A stretch of DNA of 64,000 nt from JAZIHH01 sp036678685 (GTDB lineage Bacteria; Bacillota; UBA4882; UBA10575): contig JAZIHH010000034.1 of the NCBI GenBank assembly GCA_036678685.1, positions 124,001-188,000 on the forward strand, in the 5' to 3' direction. The notes under the pieces were generated by a model. That model saw only the letters and a program-made list of their open reading frames with translations, had not been told where the DNA came from and did not search any database. Position 1 is the first letter of the stretch. Each line of letters begins with the position of its first letter. Shown one piece after another: positions 19,313 through 28,626 of the stretch. The position numbers and the translations under genes were made by a program.

Positions 19313-20910
19313 TAAAGTAGGGTTTCCTGAAAAAGTCCTAATTGACGGCAAAATTGGCCACAAAACCGTACATTGACAACTCAAATCTCGCAAGGAAAAA
19401 ACGGACAAAAAGAAGCTGTAGCTTCCTTTGCAAGTTCATCACCAAGAATTGCAGATGAATAACGCATTCACTGGTCTCTTGGAGTTTAGCCATTATACAA
19501 CCTAAACCGTAGCACCGTTTTCCTTCTCCAAACTTGCCTTCTATCTGGTTCCGTATTCGATTATCCATCTGCTCTATTCGTTTCTGACTTTTGAGTTTTT
19601 TGATATTCGGCCGTCCCAGCCGCGGCCCGCTTAGGCGGATTCCGTTTTCTTTGCAAAACTCAAGGTTTTTTCGGTTTCTAAAGATTTTGTCCGCACAGAC
19701 TACTTTGGGGTAATAACCGTAGCGCTTTCGATACCTTTCAATGCTTTCGATCAAAAGAGTTCCTTCGTTGAAATTGTTCCAGTCCAGTTTTTCTACAAAA
19801 GCAAAGCCGCCAACGAGGCTTGCGACTACTTTTGCACCAAACTCCGTTTGTGCGCGGGCTTTTCCCCGGACAATAGGACGGATGTGCGGTTGACTGATAC
19901 TGACGATCCGATCTTCAATTTGGTTGGCCTTTTGCTCATACATGGCTTGTTGTTGCTCATAAAGCTTTTGAATAGTCTGGAAGTCCCGTTCCTGTTTTTG
20001 ATTAAGCTTACCGTGCCCGTCCATGCCTAAAAGGTCTTTCACGATCCTGATATCCCGTGCCACGTAGCGTAATTGCTTACCAACGGCTTTCCGAAGCGCC
20101 TTCTTGTGATGCTTTTTGGCTTTTGCTTGAGAAAGATAATCCTTTCTGGCGTTACGCCTGTAAGTGCGCGGCTTGAGCATTTGTCCTTTGAAAGGCTCAT
20201 ACAGTGTATCAATGATCATCTCCAGCTTTTCACGGGCTTCATTAAGCAGTGATAGATCGGTCGGATAACGAATATCCGCCGGTGCACATGTTGCGTCGAT
20301 AATAAGCCGGCCCCTGTTCTTCTTGCCGGAATCTCCTCCCGGGCCATTCTTGTCATCAGGACCATGGTCATCCGGTTTTTTCGGTTTCTTCTCTAAACAG
20401 ATGAGCTCATTAATCTCTTGCATGATTGGACCGCTTAAGCGTTTGCGGAAATGAACCATCATCGAAGCGTCAAACGGAGCCTTCTTTTGAAATTCCGGAA
20501 GCCCGATAAAGTATTGGAGATATGGGTTTTCTGTCAACTGGTTCACTAACTCTTCATCGGAGAGGCCTAAGGTCTCTTTGATTATTAGGGCGCCAAGGGC
20601 CATTCTCACCGGCTTGGCCGGAGCGCCTTGGCTTTTTGCAAACAACGAGGCGTATTTCTCTTCAATGACATCCCAGGGGATGATCTTTGACAGCTTGACC
20701 CATCGATTCTCTGGATCGAGTTCACCACTAAACGGGAGATAGAAGTCTTCCAATGGAAGTTGGCGTTCAGTTTTACGGTACATGGCAGTCACTCCAAATG
20801 CAAGGGTTTTGCATCAAAGTTCTGCTTTTCCTTGCATTTTTCCTGCTACTTTTTTGAGTTTTTTCCTTTATTCATGCGGGTTTGGGAATTATTCAGGAAA
20901 CCCTAAAGTA
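19313..20910 (-). mobile_element. IS5-superfamily element inside the CRISPR array (IS proper 19320-20903)
   Basis: A 1584-bp element with inverted ends gggtttcctgaa/ttcaggaaaccc. The 7-bp target duplication taaagta lies at 19313-19319 and 20904-20910. It split one repeat after 18 bases, and the duplication lets the rest of that repeat be rebuilt on the other side. Transposon DNA is thus now one huge 'spacer' interruption. The repeat is otherwise perfect, so insertion looks recent. Confidence 0.94.
19338..20792 (-). CDS. IS5/IS1182-type DDE transposase
   Basis: A 484-residue transposase with the N-terminal DUF772-like domain (LPLEDFYLPFSGELDPENRWVKL; ALIIKETLGLSDEELVNQLTENPYLQYFIG). Catalytic-core pieces are LIIDATCAPADIRYPTDLSLLNEAR (first Asp near 170), VVCADKIFRNRKN (second Asp near 355) and NQIEGKFGEGKRCYGL (Glu near 420). 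It is intact. The likely start is the ATG at 20783. The exact IS subfamily cannot be fixed by eye. Confidence 0.88.
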   Translation of the reverse strand: MTAMYRKTERQLPLEDFYLPFSGELDPENRWVKLSKIIPWDVIEEKYASLFAKSQGAPAKPVRMALGALIIKETLGLSDEELVNQLTENPYLQYFIGLPEFQKKAPFDASMMVHFRKRLSGPIMQEINELICLEKKPKKPDDHGPDDKNGPGGDSGKKNRGRLIIDATCAPADIRYPTDLSLLNEAREKLEMIIDTLYEPFKGQMLKPRTYRRNARKDYLSQAKAKKHHKKALRKAVGKQLRYVARDIRIVKDLLGMDGHGKLNQKQERDFQTIQKLYEQQQAMYEQKANQIEDRIVSISQPHIRPIVRGKARAQTEFGAKVVASLVGGFAFVEKLDWNNFNEGTLLIESIERYRKRYGYYPKVVCADKIFRNRKNLEFCKENGIRLSGPRLGRPNIKKLKSQKRIEQMDNRIRNQIEGKFGEGKRCYGLGCIMAKLQETSECVIHLQFLVMNLQRKLQLLFVRFFLARFELSMYGFVANFAVN

Positions 20911-21741
20911 CGGGTCAAAGGTTGTAACGTAATTTCCAGAATCCAGGCGTCCGCGGCTTTCCGTTTCTTTCAGTCCCCTAAAGTACGGGTCAAAGGTTGT
21001 AACGGCAAACGGCAGGGAGAAAAGGACAAACGGCACCTTCTTTCAGTCCCCTAAAGTACGGGTCAAAGGTTGTAACAGGAGCCGCCTATCGGGCGGCTTC
21101 GCTGTTTAGGGAATTTCAGTCCCCTAAAGTACGGGTCAAAGGTTGTAACTTAAAAAAAGTGGTCGCAGAATAGTCGCAGCTTCCTATTTCAGTCCCCTAA
21201 AGTACGGGTCAAAGGTTGTAACTCTTCCATCCATATATCAAGCCATTCTCCAAAGGTTATTTCAGTCCCCTAAAGTACGGGTCAAAGGTTGTAACGCCAC
21301 CGCCCGGGCGCATGGGTACACCGGGGATATGATTTCAGTCCCCTAAAGTACGGGTCAAAGGTTGTAACGGCCTTCACCCGCCCGAACCCCACGTCAACCG
21401 CCACTTTATTTCAGTCCCCTAAAGTACGGGTCAAAGGTTGTAACGAAAGTCTGCTTGCCTTAACGTAACCGACTCACCTCCAAATTTCAGTCCCCTAAAG
21501 TACGGGTCAAAGGTTGTAACGGGAATGCGAGGGGGAGGCAAAAAGGAGGCAAAAAGGATTTCAGTCCCCTAAAGTACGGGTCAAAGGTTGTAACAGTACA
21601 TTGTAGAGCTACGGCGCAGGGGCAGAAGATATTTCAGTCCCCTAAAGTACGGGTCAAAGGTTGTAACGCGAATAGGCCCAGTACGGCCTGGTGTCCCGAA
21701 CCAGATTTCAGTCCCCTAAAGTACGGGTCAAAGGTTGTAAC

Positions 21742-21925
21742 CGTGGTTTTTGAAATGCTTTATTTATCTCTTTAGCTTGTTGTTCATTAATTCCAATTGA
21801 CATAGTACATTATGATTTTTTCGCAAATGATTTTCTGCAGAAAAACCAGGGGTATTTGCGAAAACCAATTTTCCCAAGAGTTTTTCGAAATTAGGTTTCG
21901 ACGTTAACTTTGCTTATCCTTCCCT
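21742..21925 (-). promoter_or_regulatory. CRISPR leader region
   Basis: A 184-bp AT-rich, gene-free stretch between cas4 and the T-type end of the array, the place expected for the leader and array promoter. It includes an inverted pair (gcaaatgattttctgcag.. with ..gtatttgcgaaaacc). I could not assign a specific promoter with confidence. Confidence 0.5.
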
Positions 21926-22570
21926 TTATCCCTTTATTATACCAATCTTGCCAATTAACGGATTATAGTGTTTTGATACCGGGATATCACCACAAAAATT
22001 TTTCCATTCGCAATCAATACATTTACCCTTGTCTTTTGTTGCCGGGGGAAAAGTCTCTTTTAGGATTAGTTTTTTCATTGCTTCAATACTCTTCAATACC
22101 TTGGTTTTGTCGTCATTTGTGATGGATATCGGCACTGCCTTTTGTAAAGGAATATGGTAAAAAATGCCTTTATCAACAGAAATTTGATATCGTTCTTCCA
22201 TCAGTAGGGCATAAGCAGCCATCTGTCCTAAATGATTGGAACGCGGAGATTTTTCTATTGTAAATTTGAACTCTACCGGGTATAGCCGACTGGATGTCTT
22301 CAGGTATAGATCGAGTCTCCCTTTTAGTTGCAGTTTGTTAGAACTGAAATACTCTTTGAATACTCGTTCCGCATTATCTAGACCGTATTTTTTTAGAACT
22401 CTTCTCGGTTCTAGTCTCTCTTCTTCCAAATGAGTTTCTTTACCCCGTTCCATCAGATAGGTCAGCCTTCGGGGGACGGGTTGGACATAGGTGAAATATA
22501 TTATACGGGCACAATACTGAAACTGTTTCACATCTGTAACTGTAAACAGAAATGACTCAAGGTTAAACAT
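21926..22570 (-). CDS. cas4: Cas4 PAM-selecting nuclease
   Basis: A 214-residue RecB-family nuclease that trims and selects spacer precursors with Cas1-Cas2. Four Fe-S cysteines are visible: QYCARIIYF (near residue 18) and CIDCEWKNFC near residue 190. The RecB core is LKGRLDLYLKT (Asp) and YPVEFKFT (ExK, near 113), then QMAAYALLME. It overlaps the cas2 end by 8 bp, giving a cas1-cas2-cas4 adaptation operon. Confidence 0.92.
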   Translation of the reverse strand: MFNLESFLFTVTDVKQFQYCARIIYFTYVQPVPRRLTYLMERGKETHLEEERLEPRRVLKKYGLDNAERVFKEYFSSNKLQLKGRLDLYLKTSSRLYPVEFKFTIEKSPRSNHLGQMAAYALLMEERYQISVDKGIFYHIPLQKAVPISITNDDKTKVLKSIEAMKKLILKETFPPATKDKGKCIDCEWKNFCGDIPVSKHYNPLIGKIGIIKG

Positions 22571-22808
22571 TGATAATCTCCACCCTTTGTTCCAGGTCTT
22601 TTTGGCAGATCGGAAAGATTTGCACGTTTCCTGGATTTTTCCCCAATACCTTCTCTATTTTCCTATAAAGTTCATTGCGGCGGGTTGTGGTGAGTACTCC
22701 GGTGAAAGCGCTGTACTGAATTCGCAACAAACCGTAATCCAGGCATATGTCTGCTACTTTCTTGCGAATTTTATCATCAGGTATATCGTAAATCAATAAG
22801 GCCTGCAT
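22563..22808 (-). CDS. cas2: Cas2
   Basis: 81 residues. MQALLIYDIPDDKIRKKVADIC has the ferredoxin-like fold start and the conserved Asp. NVQIFPICQKD is the C-terminal strand. Dimeric partner of Cas1 in spacer integration. ATG 22808 is chosen because GGTGGGTGG precedes it; an upstream GTG would overlap cas1 more. Confidence 0.9.
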   Translation of the reverse strand: MQALLIYDIPDDKIRKKVADICLDYGLLRIQYSAFTGVLTTTRRNELYRKIEKVLGKNPGNVQIFPICQKDLEQRVEIINV

Positions 22809-22809
22809 C

Positions 22810-23829
22810 TTACCACCCACCTACAAAAGGCTTGTATTGGCGTTCTCCCCGTAAGAAGGTGGCTATGTGCCGGGCTTGCATCAAAATTATTTGCCTTAGA
22901 GTAACTTTCTTCCGTTCATAATTTTCTGTATCATTCCAACGGTCTATAACTCTCTGTGCAAACTGTTTTCTGGTTTCCTCCGCCAGACGGTCACCTTCCA
23001 TTTTGATCTTTGTCCCTTTACCGATGAAGGCTAGAACCACCCGGTCCACCATTTGTGCCCGAAATTCCTCTGTCAAATCAAGTACCATGGAAGGTTTCCC
23101 TGGCCGGTCAACATGGAGAAACCCGGCAAAAGGATCCAACCCGGCCTGTACAACACTTCTCCATACCTGGCTGTAAAGCATACCATAACCGTAGTTAAGG
23201 AGTGAATTTACCGGGTCTGAAGTTCCCCGGTGTTCGCGTCCGGGAAATTTTTCTTTGGGGGATATCAAATCGGCAAAAGATTTCCAGTAACTTCTGGCTG
23301 CACGGGCTTCCAAAGACATCAGGGTTCCCCTGACTTCATCTATATTTTTCCCCCTTACATTATTTATTTCTCTTACAACCTTCTCCATATCGGCTACATT
23401 ATGTTCCAATTTCGTGTATAACTCCGGTTCTTTTTCTTTTCGATATTTACCGAAATACTTAAGGAGATTGATTTGATTTTTTACTTTGGCCGAGGCAATT
23501 AATTTGGAAAGCGTAAGTCCACGTTCATCTAGTGCCGCAAGAAGTTGTTCACGACGGGTTTTAACCGTACCGGTAAAATGAGCGGAAAAAAGTTGCGCAT
23601 AAGGTTCACCTCTTGAAGTGAGAAAATGGATGGGTACTCCTCTCTCGGAACATTCCCGGATCAGATCGCTGGAAATGGAGACTCCACTGGATGTAATCAA
23701 TACTTGTTTCAAATTATACAAAGGAATTTCTTGTACCACCTTTTTGTTTTTACGGATAACCAGTCGCTCACTCTTTTTCCCAAGAAAAGAACCGAAATCT
23801 TCCACCAACACTTCCACAATACTCACCAC
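22810..23829 (-). CDS. cas1: Cas1 integrase
   Basis: 339 residues, the spacer integrase. Metal ligands are visible as Glu in LMSLEARAARSYW (near 178), His in FAGFLHVDRPGKPS (near 243) and Asp/Glu in LVLDLTEEFR. It is first gene of the adaptation operon, with its own promoter at 23881-23909 after a terminator that follows cas6. The SD aaggtggtgag precedes the start codon. Confidence 0.95.
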   Translation of the reverse strand: MVSIVEVLVEDFGSFLGKKSERLVIRKNKKVVQEIPLYNLKQVLITSSGVSISSDLIRECSERGVPIHFLTSRGEPYAQLFSAHFTGTVKTRREQLLAALDERGLTLSKLIASAKVKNQINLLKYFGKYRKEKEPELYTKLEHNVADMEKVVREINNVRGKNIDEVRGTLMSLEARAARSYWKSFADLISPKEKFPGREHRGTSDPVNSLLNYGYGMLYSQVWRSVVQAGLDPFAGFLHVDRPGKPSMVLDLTEEFRAQMVDRVVLAFIGKGTKIKMEGDRLAEETRKQFAQRVIDRWNDTENYERKKVTLRQIILMQARHIATFLRGERQYKPFVGGW

Positions 23830-23880
23830 CTTTTTGTAAAGTATTGGGTATAATTATTAACGGCAGAACTTGATAAAAAC

Positions 23881-23909
23881 CTTATAGCTAATTTACAAAA
23901 AAGTAACAA
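23881..23909 (-). promoter_or_regulatory. Promoter of the cas1-cas2-cas4 operon
   Basis: On the minus strand TTGTTA (23909-23904) and TATAAG (23886-23881) are 17 bp apart. It lies between the cas6 terminator and cas1, so adaptation genes can be expressed apart from interference genes. Confidence 0.6.
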
Positions 23910-23916
23910 TTTACAT

Positions 23917-23944
23917 AAAAAAACACCAAGTTCCGAACTTGGTG
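23917..23944 (-). terminator. Terminator after cas6
   Basis: The minus strand reads caccaagttc-ggaacttggtg (10-bp near-perfect stem, tight loop) followed by seven T. It ends the interference operon 17 bp after the cas6 stop. Confidence 0.88.
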
Positions 23945-23961
23945 ATATTTTGGTAAATTAT

Positions 23962-24918
23962 TTATTGCCAATCAATTTCATATTTTCCCAGGCCAAAAGT
24001 TGCTCCTTTTCCGACATGCAATAGTTCTCCCCATCGTAACAATTCGGCAAATTCGTGCCATGGTCCCTCATATTCCACCCAGCCAATCAAGCCTCCCAAT
24101 TTCATTCGCGTATTTTGCCGAGAAGAATATCTTTCCCAATCTACCCATGAAGTAGCATTTGTACGTAGCAGCACTTCTTCCGCCAGGGTAACGGCTGCCC
24201 GAAAATCGAGTTCCAGCCTTTCTCCGCAGTAGAAGTATTGTAAAACCGAAAGTCTCCGGAAAAGAGCCCGCACCAAAATAGAGAAATCCGGCCTTCTTAC
24301 AAAAGAACCGTCTACTTTGATCCTGGTTATGGTTTTGAATTTTAGTTTTAAGCTTTTGTCGAACTGCCCCGGCAGGGTCTTTCGAATATCTTCCGTTTCT
24401 ATCGAATGATAGAGAGAGTAGACTTTCTCCCCGTCATAGACGGTAAACGCCTCTTCTTCCCCTGTCAACGGAACCGACACAACACTATTCAATTGATACT
24501 TGGCTCTCCCTCTACCAATACCAATATCCCCCAATTCCTTAAAGACCAAAATAAAGTAGGGAAGGTAATCTAAAGCTTTTCCGATCAGGACAAGATTTAA
24601 AGATAGAGTCTCGCCTGGTTGAAAACTTGTTTTTTCTGTCTCGTCCGGTTCGATAACAAACGGACGCGGGATCTCTTCAAACTTCTTTAGAATCTCTGTT
24701 CCTGCCGGCGGTCCGGGCTCAAAAAGTAACCAGTAGGGACAGGCGGCGGTAAGTAGGCAACCGTCGCAGTCTTGCCGGCGCCGGCTGCAAGCAATGCGCC
24801 GGAAGGCATTGCCAAAACCACCGCGAAAAGTAGACCCTTTGTAAGGCGGCAAAATCATTGGTTCTTGTACTGTCATGGTAAATATAAAACGGGCCGCTTT
24901 CAGGTTGAGCACTTTCAT
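23962..24918 (-). CDS. cas6: Cas6 pre-crRNA endonuclease
   Basis: About 318 residues. Cas6/RAMP features are the N-terminal strand FIFTMTVQEPMILPPYKGSTFR, a cysteine group CSRRRQDCDGCLLTAACPYW near residue 60, and the C-terminal WGELLHVGKGATFGLGKY with the glycine-rich loop. It cuts the repeat to leave a short repeat-derived 5' handle on crRNAs. ATG 24918 follows gggag. An upstream start at 24972 would overlap cas3 by 40 bp. Last gene of the interference operon. Confidence 0.88.
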   Translation of the reverse strand: MKVLNLKAARFIFTMTVQEPMILPPYKGSTFRGGFGNAFRRIACSRRRQDCDGCLLTAACPYWLLFEPGPPAGTEILKKFEEIPRPFVIEPDETEKTSFQPGETLSLNLVLIGKALDYLPYFILVFKELGDIGIGRGRAKYQLNSVVSVPLTGEEEAFTVYDGEKVYSLYHSIETEDIRKTLPGQFDKSLKLKFKTITRIKVDGSFVRRPDFSILVRALFRRLSVLQYFYCGERLELDFRAAVTLAEEVLLRTNATSWVDWERYSSRQNTRMKLGGLIGWVEYEGPWHEFAELLRWGELLHVGKGATFGLGKYEIDWQ

Positions 24919-24932
24919 ACCACTCCCAATAC

Positions 24933-26939
24933 CTATTGTTTTTGTGTGTTTCTCCTTTTCCACAGTTCCCAAACAATCAATGCTGCTCCCTGAAAAACAA
25001 TAGCCCTATCCCCCTGTTTGCCACAGCGAAACCAAGGAAGGCGCCAATCCAATTCTTTTGCGAAAGATAAAGGAACGAGTATAAATATGTCCGCCTGCCG
25101 GGTAAAAACATCATAAATTGAAGTCCGGTAGTTATCTCTGATTACCGTTATCTCTCCAGCCTCTTGGACCCGGTGGATCATTCCGGTCTCCAAGCCAGGA
25201 AAAGATTCATGAATATAAATAGTATGGGGCTGCCGGTCAAAACCATCAATACAAACAGCATCGTACCGTTTGTCATAGGTTGGAGCTTTTCTTCCCCAGC
25301 GCAAGAGGGTTTTTACATCCGCCTCATAACGCGGGTCCCGGCCTCGTCTTTCTTCGGCATGGTCATATACTTCCACGGTCGGAGCTGTACTACGAAAGGA
25401 AGCGGTTCTAATATAGTCCAACCGCCAATCAGCTTTCCGGTTCTCTTTGACGATCTTTAACCGGTGTTGAAGCTTTTTATAAAGGTTGTCCGCCCCTATT
25501 GCCTCCAGGAACGAAAGTATTTGTTGATCAAACCAACTAAATAGCTTTTCCTTTTCAGCTTCATTTGTTTTATAATCTCCTTCCAAAACCTTTTTGATCA
25601 TTTCTGTCTGTGCGACATTTGTTACTACCCCGCTATAGGTCGAAACAAACCAGGAAAAGGAATCCCTGTCTTGATAGATCCTTTTCACTGCCTTTTCAAA
25701 CTGTTCTCTGGAAATTTCCGGGGGCAACTTATTAAAGCTCATTTGTTCCCTGCTGTCTCCAAAAAGTACTGCTTTGCCAGGGCAGTGCCGCCCGACCCTA
25801 CCCATCCGCTGCATGAAAGAAGAACTATCTCCTGCCTGGAAAAGCAGCAAATCCGTTTTAAAGTCAATACCCACTTCAATAGCTGAGGTCCCAATGACTA
25901 GTTTTTTTCTTTCTATTGTTCTACTTCCTTTTGCCATCAGTCCTCTCACTACGCCTATTTTACTCCGGTCCCATCCTTCATTTATCAGGAAATCTTCCAA
26001 CCTTATGGCATCAACCACTGAGTTAACCACTACAACCGCGGGTATATAGGAAGGATCTTTGTTTTTTTCAAATTTCTGGTCTATTTCTTCTTTCACCTGT
26101 TGCAGGTAATTTGAAATGGTTTCTACTAAATCATCCCCCTTGTGCTTGACTGTGAACAGTATTTCCCTGGTCATTACTTTTTCCCCGGCCGGCGGAAGAG
26201 CTATATCCTCTTTGCCGGTAATAATTTCAGGATCACCCATGATCCTCGCCACCAGGTCCATGACCCCTTCGTCCGGAGTGGCTGACAGTAAAAGGATCTT
26301 TTTAAACGCCTTCATCTTCCTAGCCAAATAAGTAAGAAAAAGAATATTGGCAAGTTCAAGTCCCCAGTATAAATGGAATTCATCTATAACCATCGTTTGA
26401 TAATACTGCAAATAGGCAAGGGCCTCGACGCTGTTCCTCCCGTAACGCAAAGAATAAAGCAGGTAAAGGATATCCGGGTTAATCAGGATTATTTTGCAAC
26501 CTTTACCTGGAGGTTGTAGTAAACGTAACAAAGCCGATGCTTTATCCCTTACCTTGAGAGCCTTTCGGAAAAGTTCAAGTTGGTGGGCGTCAATACGGAC
26601 TAACTCCAAATCTTCACCGGCATCTTTCCCATGTACGTTTTCCGGTGTTATTACCCGCGTTTTCATCCCCAGTTGGTTTTCGGCAAGGCCTCTTATAGAA
26701 GCTTCTTGGTCCGCTATTAAAGCATTGGTGGGGTAAACAAAGACCGCCGCGCTTTTTTCCTGTAAGAAAAGGGGCAGACAGGCAGTGGCAGTCTTCCCAC
26801 TGCCTGTCTTCGTTACAACCATCATTGTCTCTTCTTTTTCCCACTGGTTAAGCACGTACAGTTGGTGGGGATAAAGAGAAAAAGGTATTTCTTCATGCTG
26901 ATAAGTGGGGGTGCGGACCTCTTTAATTTTTATTGCCAT
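24933..26939 (-). CDS. cas3: Cas3 helicase, type I-D form lacking HD
   Basis: 668-residue superfamily 2 helicase: Walker A TGSGKT at 45-50, DEFH box at 186-189, LLSATPDE near 218, and a motif VI region MQRMGRVGRHCPGK. There is no HD nuclease domain, as expected in type I-D, where HD sits on Cas10d. It unwinds DNA after target recognition. It overlaps the csc1 end by 17 bp. Placed fifth in the operon, not first as in cyanobacterial I-D loci. Confidence 0.92.
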   Translation of the reverse strand: MAIKIKEVRTPTYQHEEIPFSLYPHQLYVLNQWEKEETMMVVTKTGSGKTATACLPLFLQEKSAAVFVYPTNALIADQEASIRGLAENQLGMKTRVITPENVHGKDAGEDLELVRIDAHQLELFRKALKVRDKASALLRLLQPPGKGCKIILINPDILYLLYSLRYGRNSVEALAYLQYYQTMVIDEFHLYWGLELANILFLTYLARKMKAFKKILLLSATPDEGVMDLVARIMGDPEIITGKEDIALPPAGEKVMTREILFTVKHKGDDLVETISNYLQQVKEEIDQKFEKNKDPSYIPAVVVVNSVVDAIRLEDFLINEGWDRSKIGVVRGLMAKGSRTIERKKLVIGTSAIEVGIDFKTDLLLFQAGDSSSFMQRMGRVGRHCPGKAVLFGDSREQMSFNKLPPEISREQFEKAVKRIYQDRDSFSWFVSTYSGVVTNVAQTEMIKKVLEGDYKTNEAEKEKLFSWFDQQILSFLEAIGADNLYKKLQHRLKIVKENRKADWRLDYIRTASFRSTAPTVEVYDHAEERRGRDPRYEADVKTLLRWGRKAPTYDKRYDAVCIDGFDRQPHTIYIHESFPGLETGMIHRVQEAGEITVIRDNYRTSIYDVFTRQADIFILVPLSFAKELDWRLPWFRCGKQGDRAIVFQGAALIVWELWKRRNTQKQ

Positions 26940-27657
26940 TTAAAATCCGCTCCTGTATTCGCTTTGGCAACAAGACCATTCGGTTTTTGTCGGGAACGAA
27001 ATAATCTCCCTTAATTTGCGCCCGGCGGAAAACCATATGGGGCGGTATGAGCACGGGTTCATACCAAACCAGTTCTCCGGCTATATCCAATGGGTTAACG
27101 GGATGAGCGGGAGTAACCGGTTCTTCTATGAATACAGCCCTTTCAGCGTCTACCTCTTCCCAAAATGCCCGCATGGCACAGCCCTTTTTGCCCAAACGAA
27201 AGACCCCCGGCAGCCAGTATTCGCCCCAAACAAAACAATAGAGAATATAACCTTCTTCGACCTTTTTTTCTGCATTGCTTTTACTCTTTTTTTCCGGAAC
27301 AATTACTATTCTTGTTGCTATCGAAGGGGTGTTCAACTTGCCTCCTGTATCAGTTCTTTGCGTCAAATCATCTATGGCATTAAGAGTCAAGCTACATTTT
27401 TTAGCCCTGTAGTTTAATGCCGGTGTTGCATGGAGCGGAATCTTTGGTAAATCCTCTTCATATGTGGGCGTTGTTCCGAAAGACAACCCATGAGAAAACT
27501 GTCCAAGGGCGTAAGTCAGGGCATAATTATGCAGTATGGGCCAGGTATTTGAAACTTGGGCTATCTCGGAAGAGGAAAACCAGAGAAAATCATGGTTGAA
27601 AATATTTCCTCGATAGAGCCTGATGCCATGTTCTTTTAAATCCAGGTATTCCATCAT
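26923..27657 (-). CDS. csc1: Csc1 (Cas5d), type I-D effector subunit
   Basis: 244 residues. RAMP-like Csc1 features are the N-terminal IRLYRGNIFNHDFLWFSSSE, TWPILHNYALTYALG and the C-terminal segment LVWYEPVLIPPHMVFRRAQIKGDY. It holds the crRNA 5' handle in the effector complex. It lies 6 bp after csc2 and overlaps cas3. Confidence 0.85.
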   Translation of the reverse strand: MMEYLDLKEHGIRLYRGNIFNHDFLWFSSSEIAQVSNTWPILHNYALTYALGQFSHGLSFGTTPTYEEDLPKIPLHATPALNYRAKKCSLTLNAIDDLTQRTDTGGKLNTPSIATRIVIVPEKKSKSNAEKKVEEGYILYCFVWGEYWLPGVFRLGKKGCAMRAFWEEVDAERAVFIEEPVTPAHPVNPLDIAGELVWYEPVLIPPHMVFRRAQIKGDYFVPDKNRMVLLPKRIQERILNGNKN

Positions 27658-27663
27658 AACTTA

Positions 27664-28626
27664 TCAACCCTTTAATTGGCTGTTGCGGTACTCATCCACC
27701 TGGCTGTAAAGGGATTTTAAGAAGTCAAGATCAATTTCTTTATTAGCTGCTTCGGTGACAATCGCTTCCACTTCTTCCGGGCTGAAAACCCTGACTTTTT
27801 GAGGGTTCCCGGCCAAGCTTTTATAGCTCTCCAATATTCTGGATACATGTTCGGGAACTAGTTCGTTATCTGCACTAAGTTCCAAGGTCAATTCAAGAGA
27901 GGTTATAATCTCTTCCCAGCCTGCTGCTATTCCTGTTATGGTGTTACGAACGTCCCCGCCAATCCGTGTCTCTGCCCCGTAACTCTTGGCTGCCAAAAGA
28001 GTCTTGATGGTCAGAACCAACTCCTCAATCGTCACTGATTTTAATGTGATAATCGATGGAAAAAGAGTAGCCGGCCGTACCGCGTAGCGGGTTCCCAAGG
28101 CTTGTTCTGTGGATTGACTGGCATCATTAATGGCATTAAAAGTTATACTGGTCTCAATTTCTTCATAAGGCAGCAAAGAATAGGCGGTGCTATATTCAAT
28201 CCTGTGCTTAATGTTGGGAACCCTTCCCCGCCCACTCTCCGTACTGGTGGCTCCGAACAAAATACAACGCGGGCAGTTAAGGCAAAGGTTATCCTTCAAG
28301 TAACACTTTGCTTGCTTTTCCAACCAGTTTTTTAACTTGCTGTCCGGGCCCTCTTTTAATGCCTGTTCCCCTGCTGTCCGCAAGATCCGTTCCATGGTCC
28401 GTGATTCCACCGCTTTTTGTTTGGTGCCCAGGAAAGCCACACGCTGGACCTCTTCTGTATCCTTTACTGACCGGGGAGTAACTACTGTATTAAGCTCCCG
28501 GTCATCTTCAGTACGGAAAACCGCAAAATCCAATATTTCCCGGAAAACAACCAGTTGAATCGTTTTCGCCCCAATAATAGGGTGCAGTTTCTCAACGGTG
28601 AAATCCTTTAAAAGCTCCAAACCCAT
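27664..28626 (-). CDS. csc2: Csc2 (Cas7d), type I-D backbone subunit
   Basis: 320 residues. Csc2 features are LVVFREILDFAVFRTED near residue 25, a cysteine zinc site CYLKDNLCLNCPRCILFG near 108-125, ATSTESGRGRVPNIKHR, and GTRYAVRPATLFPSIITLKSVT. It forms the helical backbone along the crRNA guide and determines which guide bases are read. It is preceded directly by the unassigned gene at 28627. Confidence 0.9.
   Translation of the reverse strand: MGLELLKDFTVEKLHPIIGAKTIQLVVFREILDFAVFRTEDDRELNTVVTPRSVKDTEEVQRVAFLGTKQKAVESRTMERILRTAGEQALKEGPDSKLKNWLEKQAKCYLKDNLCLNCPRCILFGATSTESGRGRVPNIKHRIEYSTAYSLLPYEEIETSITFNAINDASQSTEQALGTRYAVRPATLFPSIITLKSVTIEELVLTIKTLLAAKSYGAETRIGGDVRNTITGIAAGWEEIITSLELTLELSADNELVPEHVSRILESYKSLAGNPQKVRVFSPEEVEAIVTEAANKEIDLDFLKSLYSQVDEYRNSQLKG

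Larger units (their letters stand above)
18931..21741 (-). CRISPR. CRISPR array, 17 repeats (one split by an IS), type I-D repeat
   Basis: Repeats of 37 bp with spacers of about 35-39 bp. Seventeen copies start at + positions 18931, 19004, 19078, 19152, 19226, 19301 (split), 20967, 21040, 21113, 21186, 21259, 21332, 21408, 21484, 21558, 21631 and 21705. Read on the minus strand the repeat starts gttacaacctttgacccg and ends ggggactgaaa plus T or G. That end and length resemble the known type I-D repeat of Synechocystis (ending gggactgaaac), fixing transcription on the minus strand with the leader at 21742 and above. The last base is T in the nine leader-side repeats and G in the eight distal ones. 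Apart from that and the IS, copies are perfect. Confidence 0.97.
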
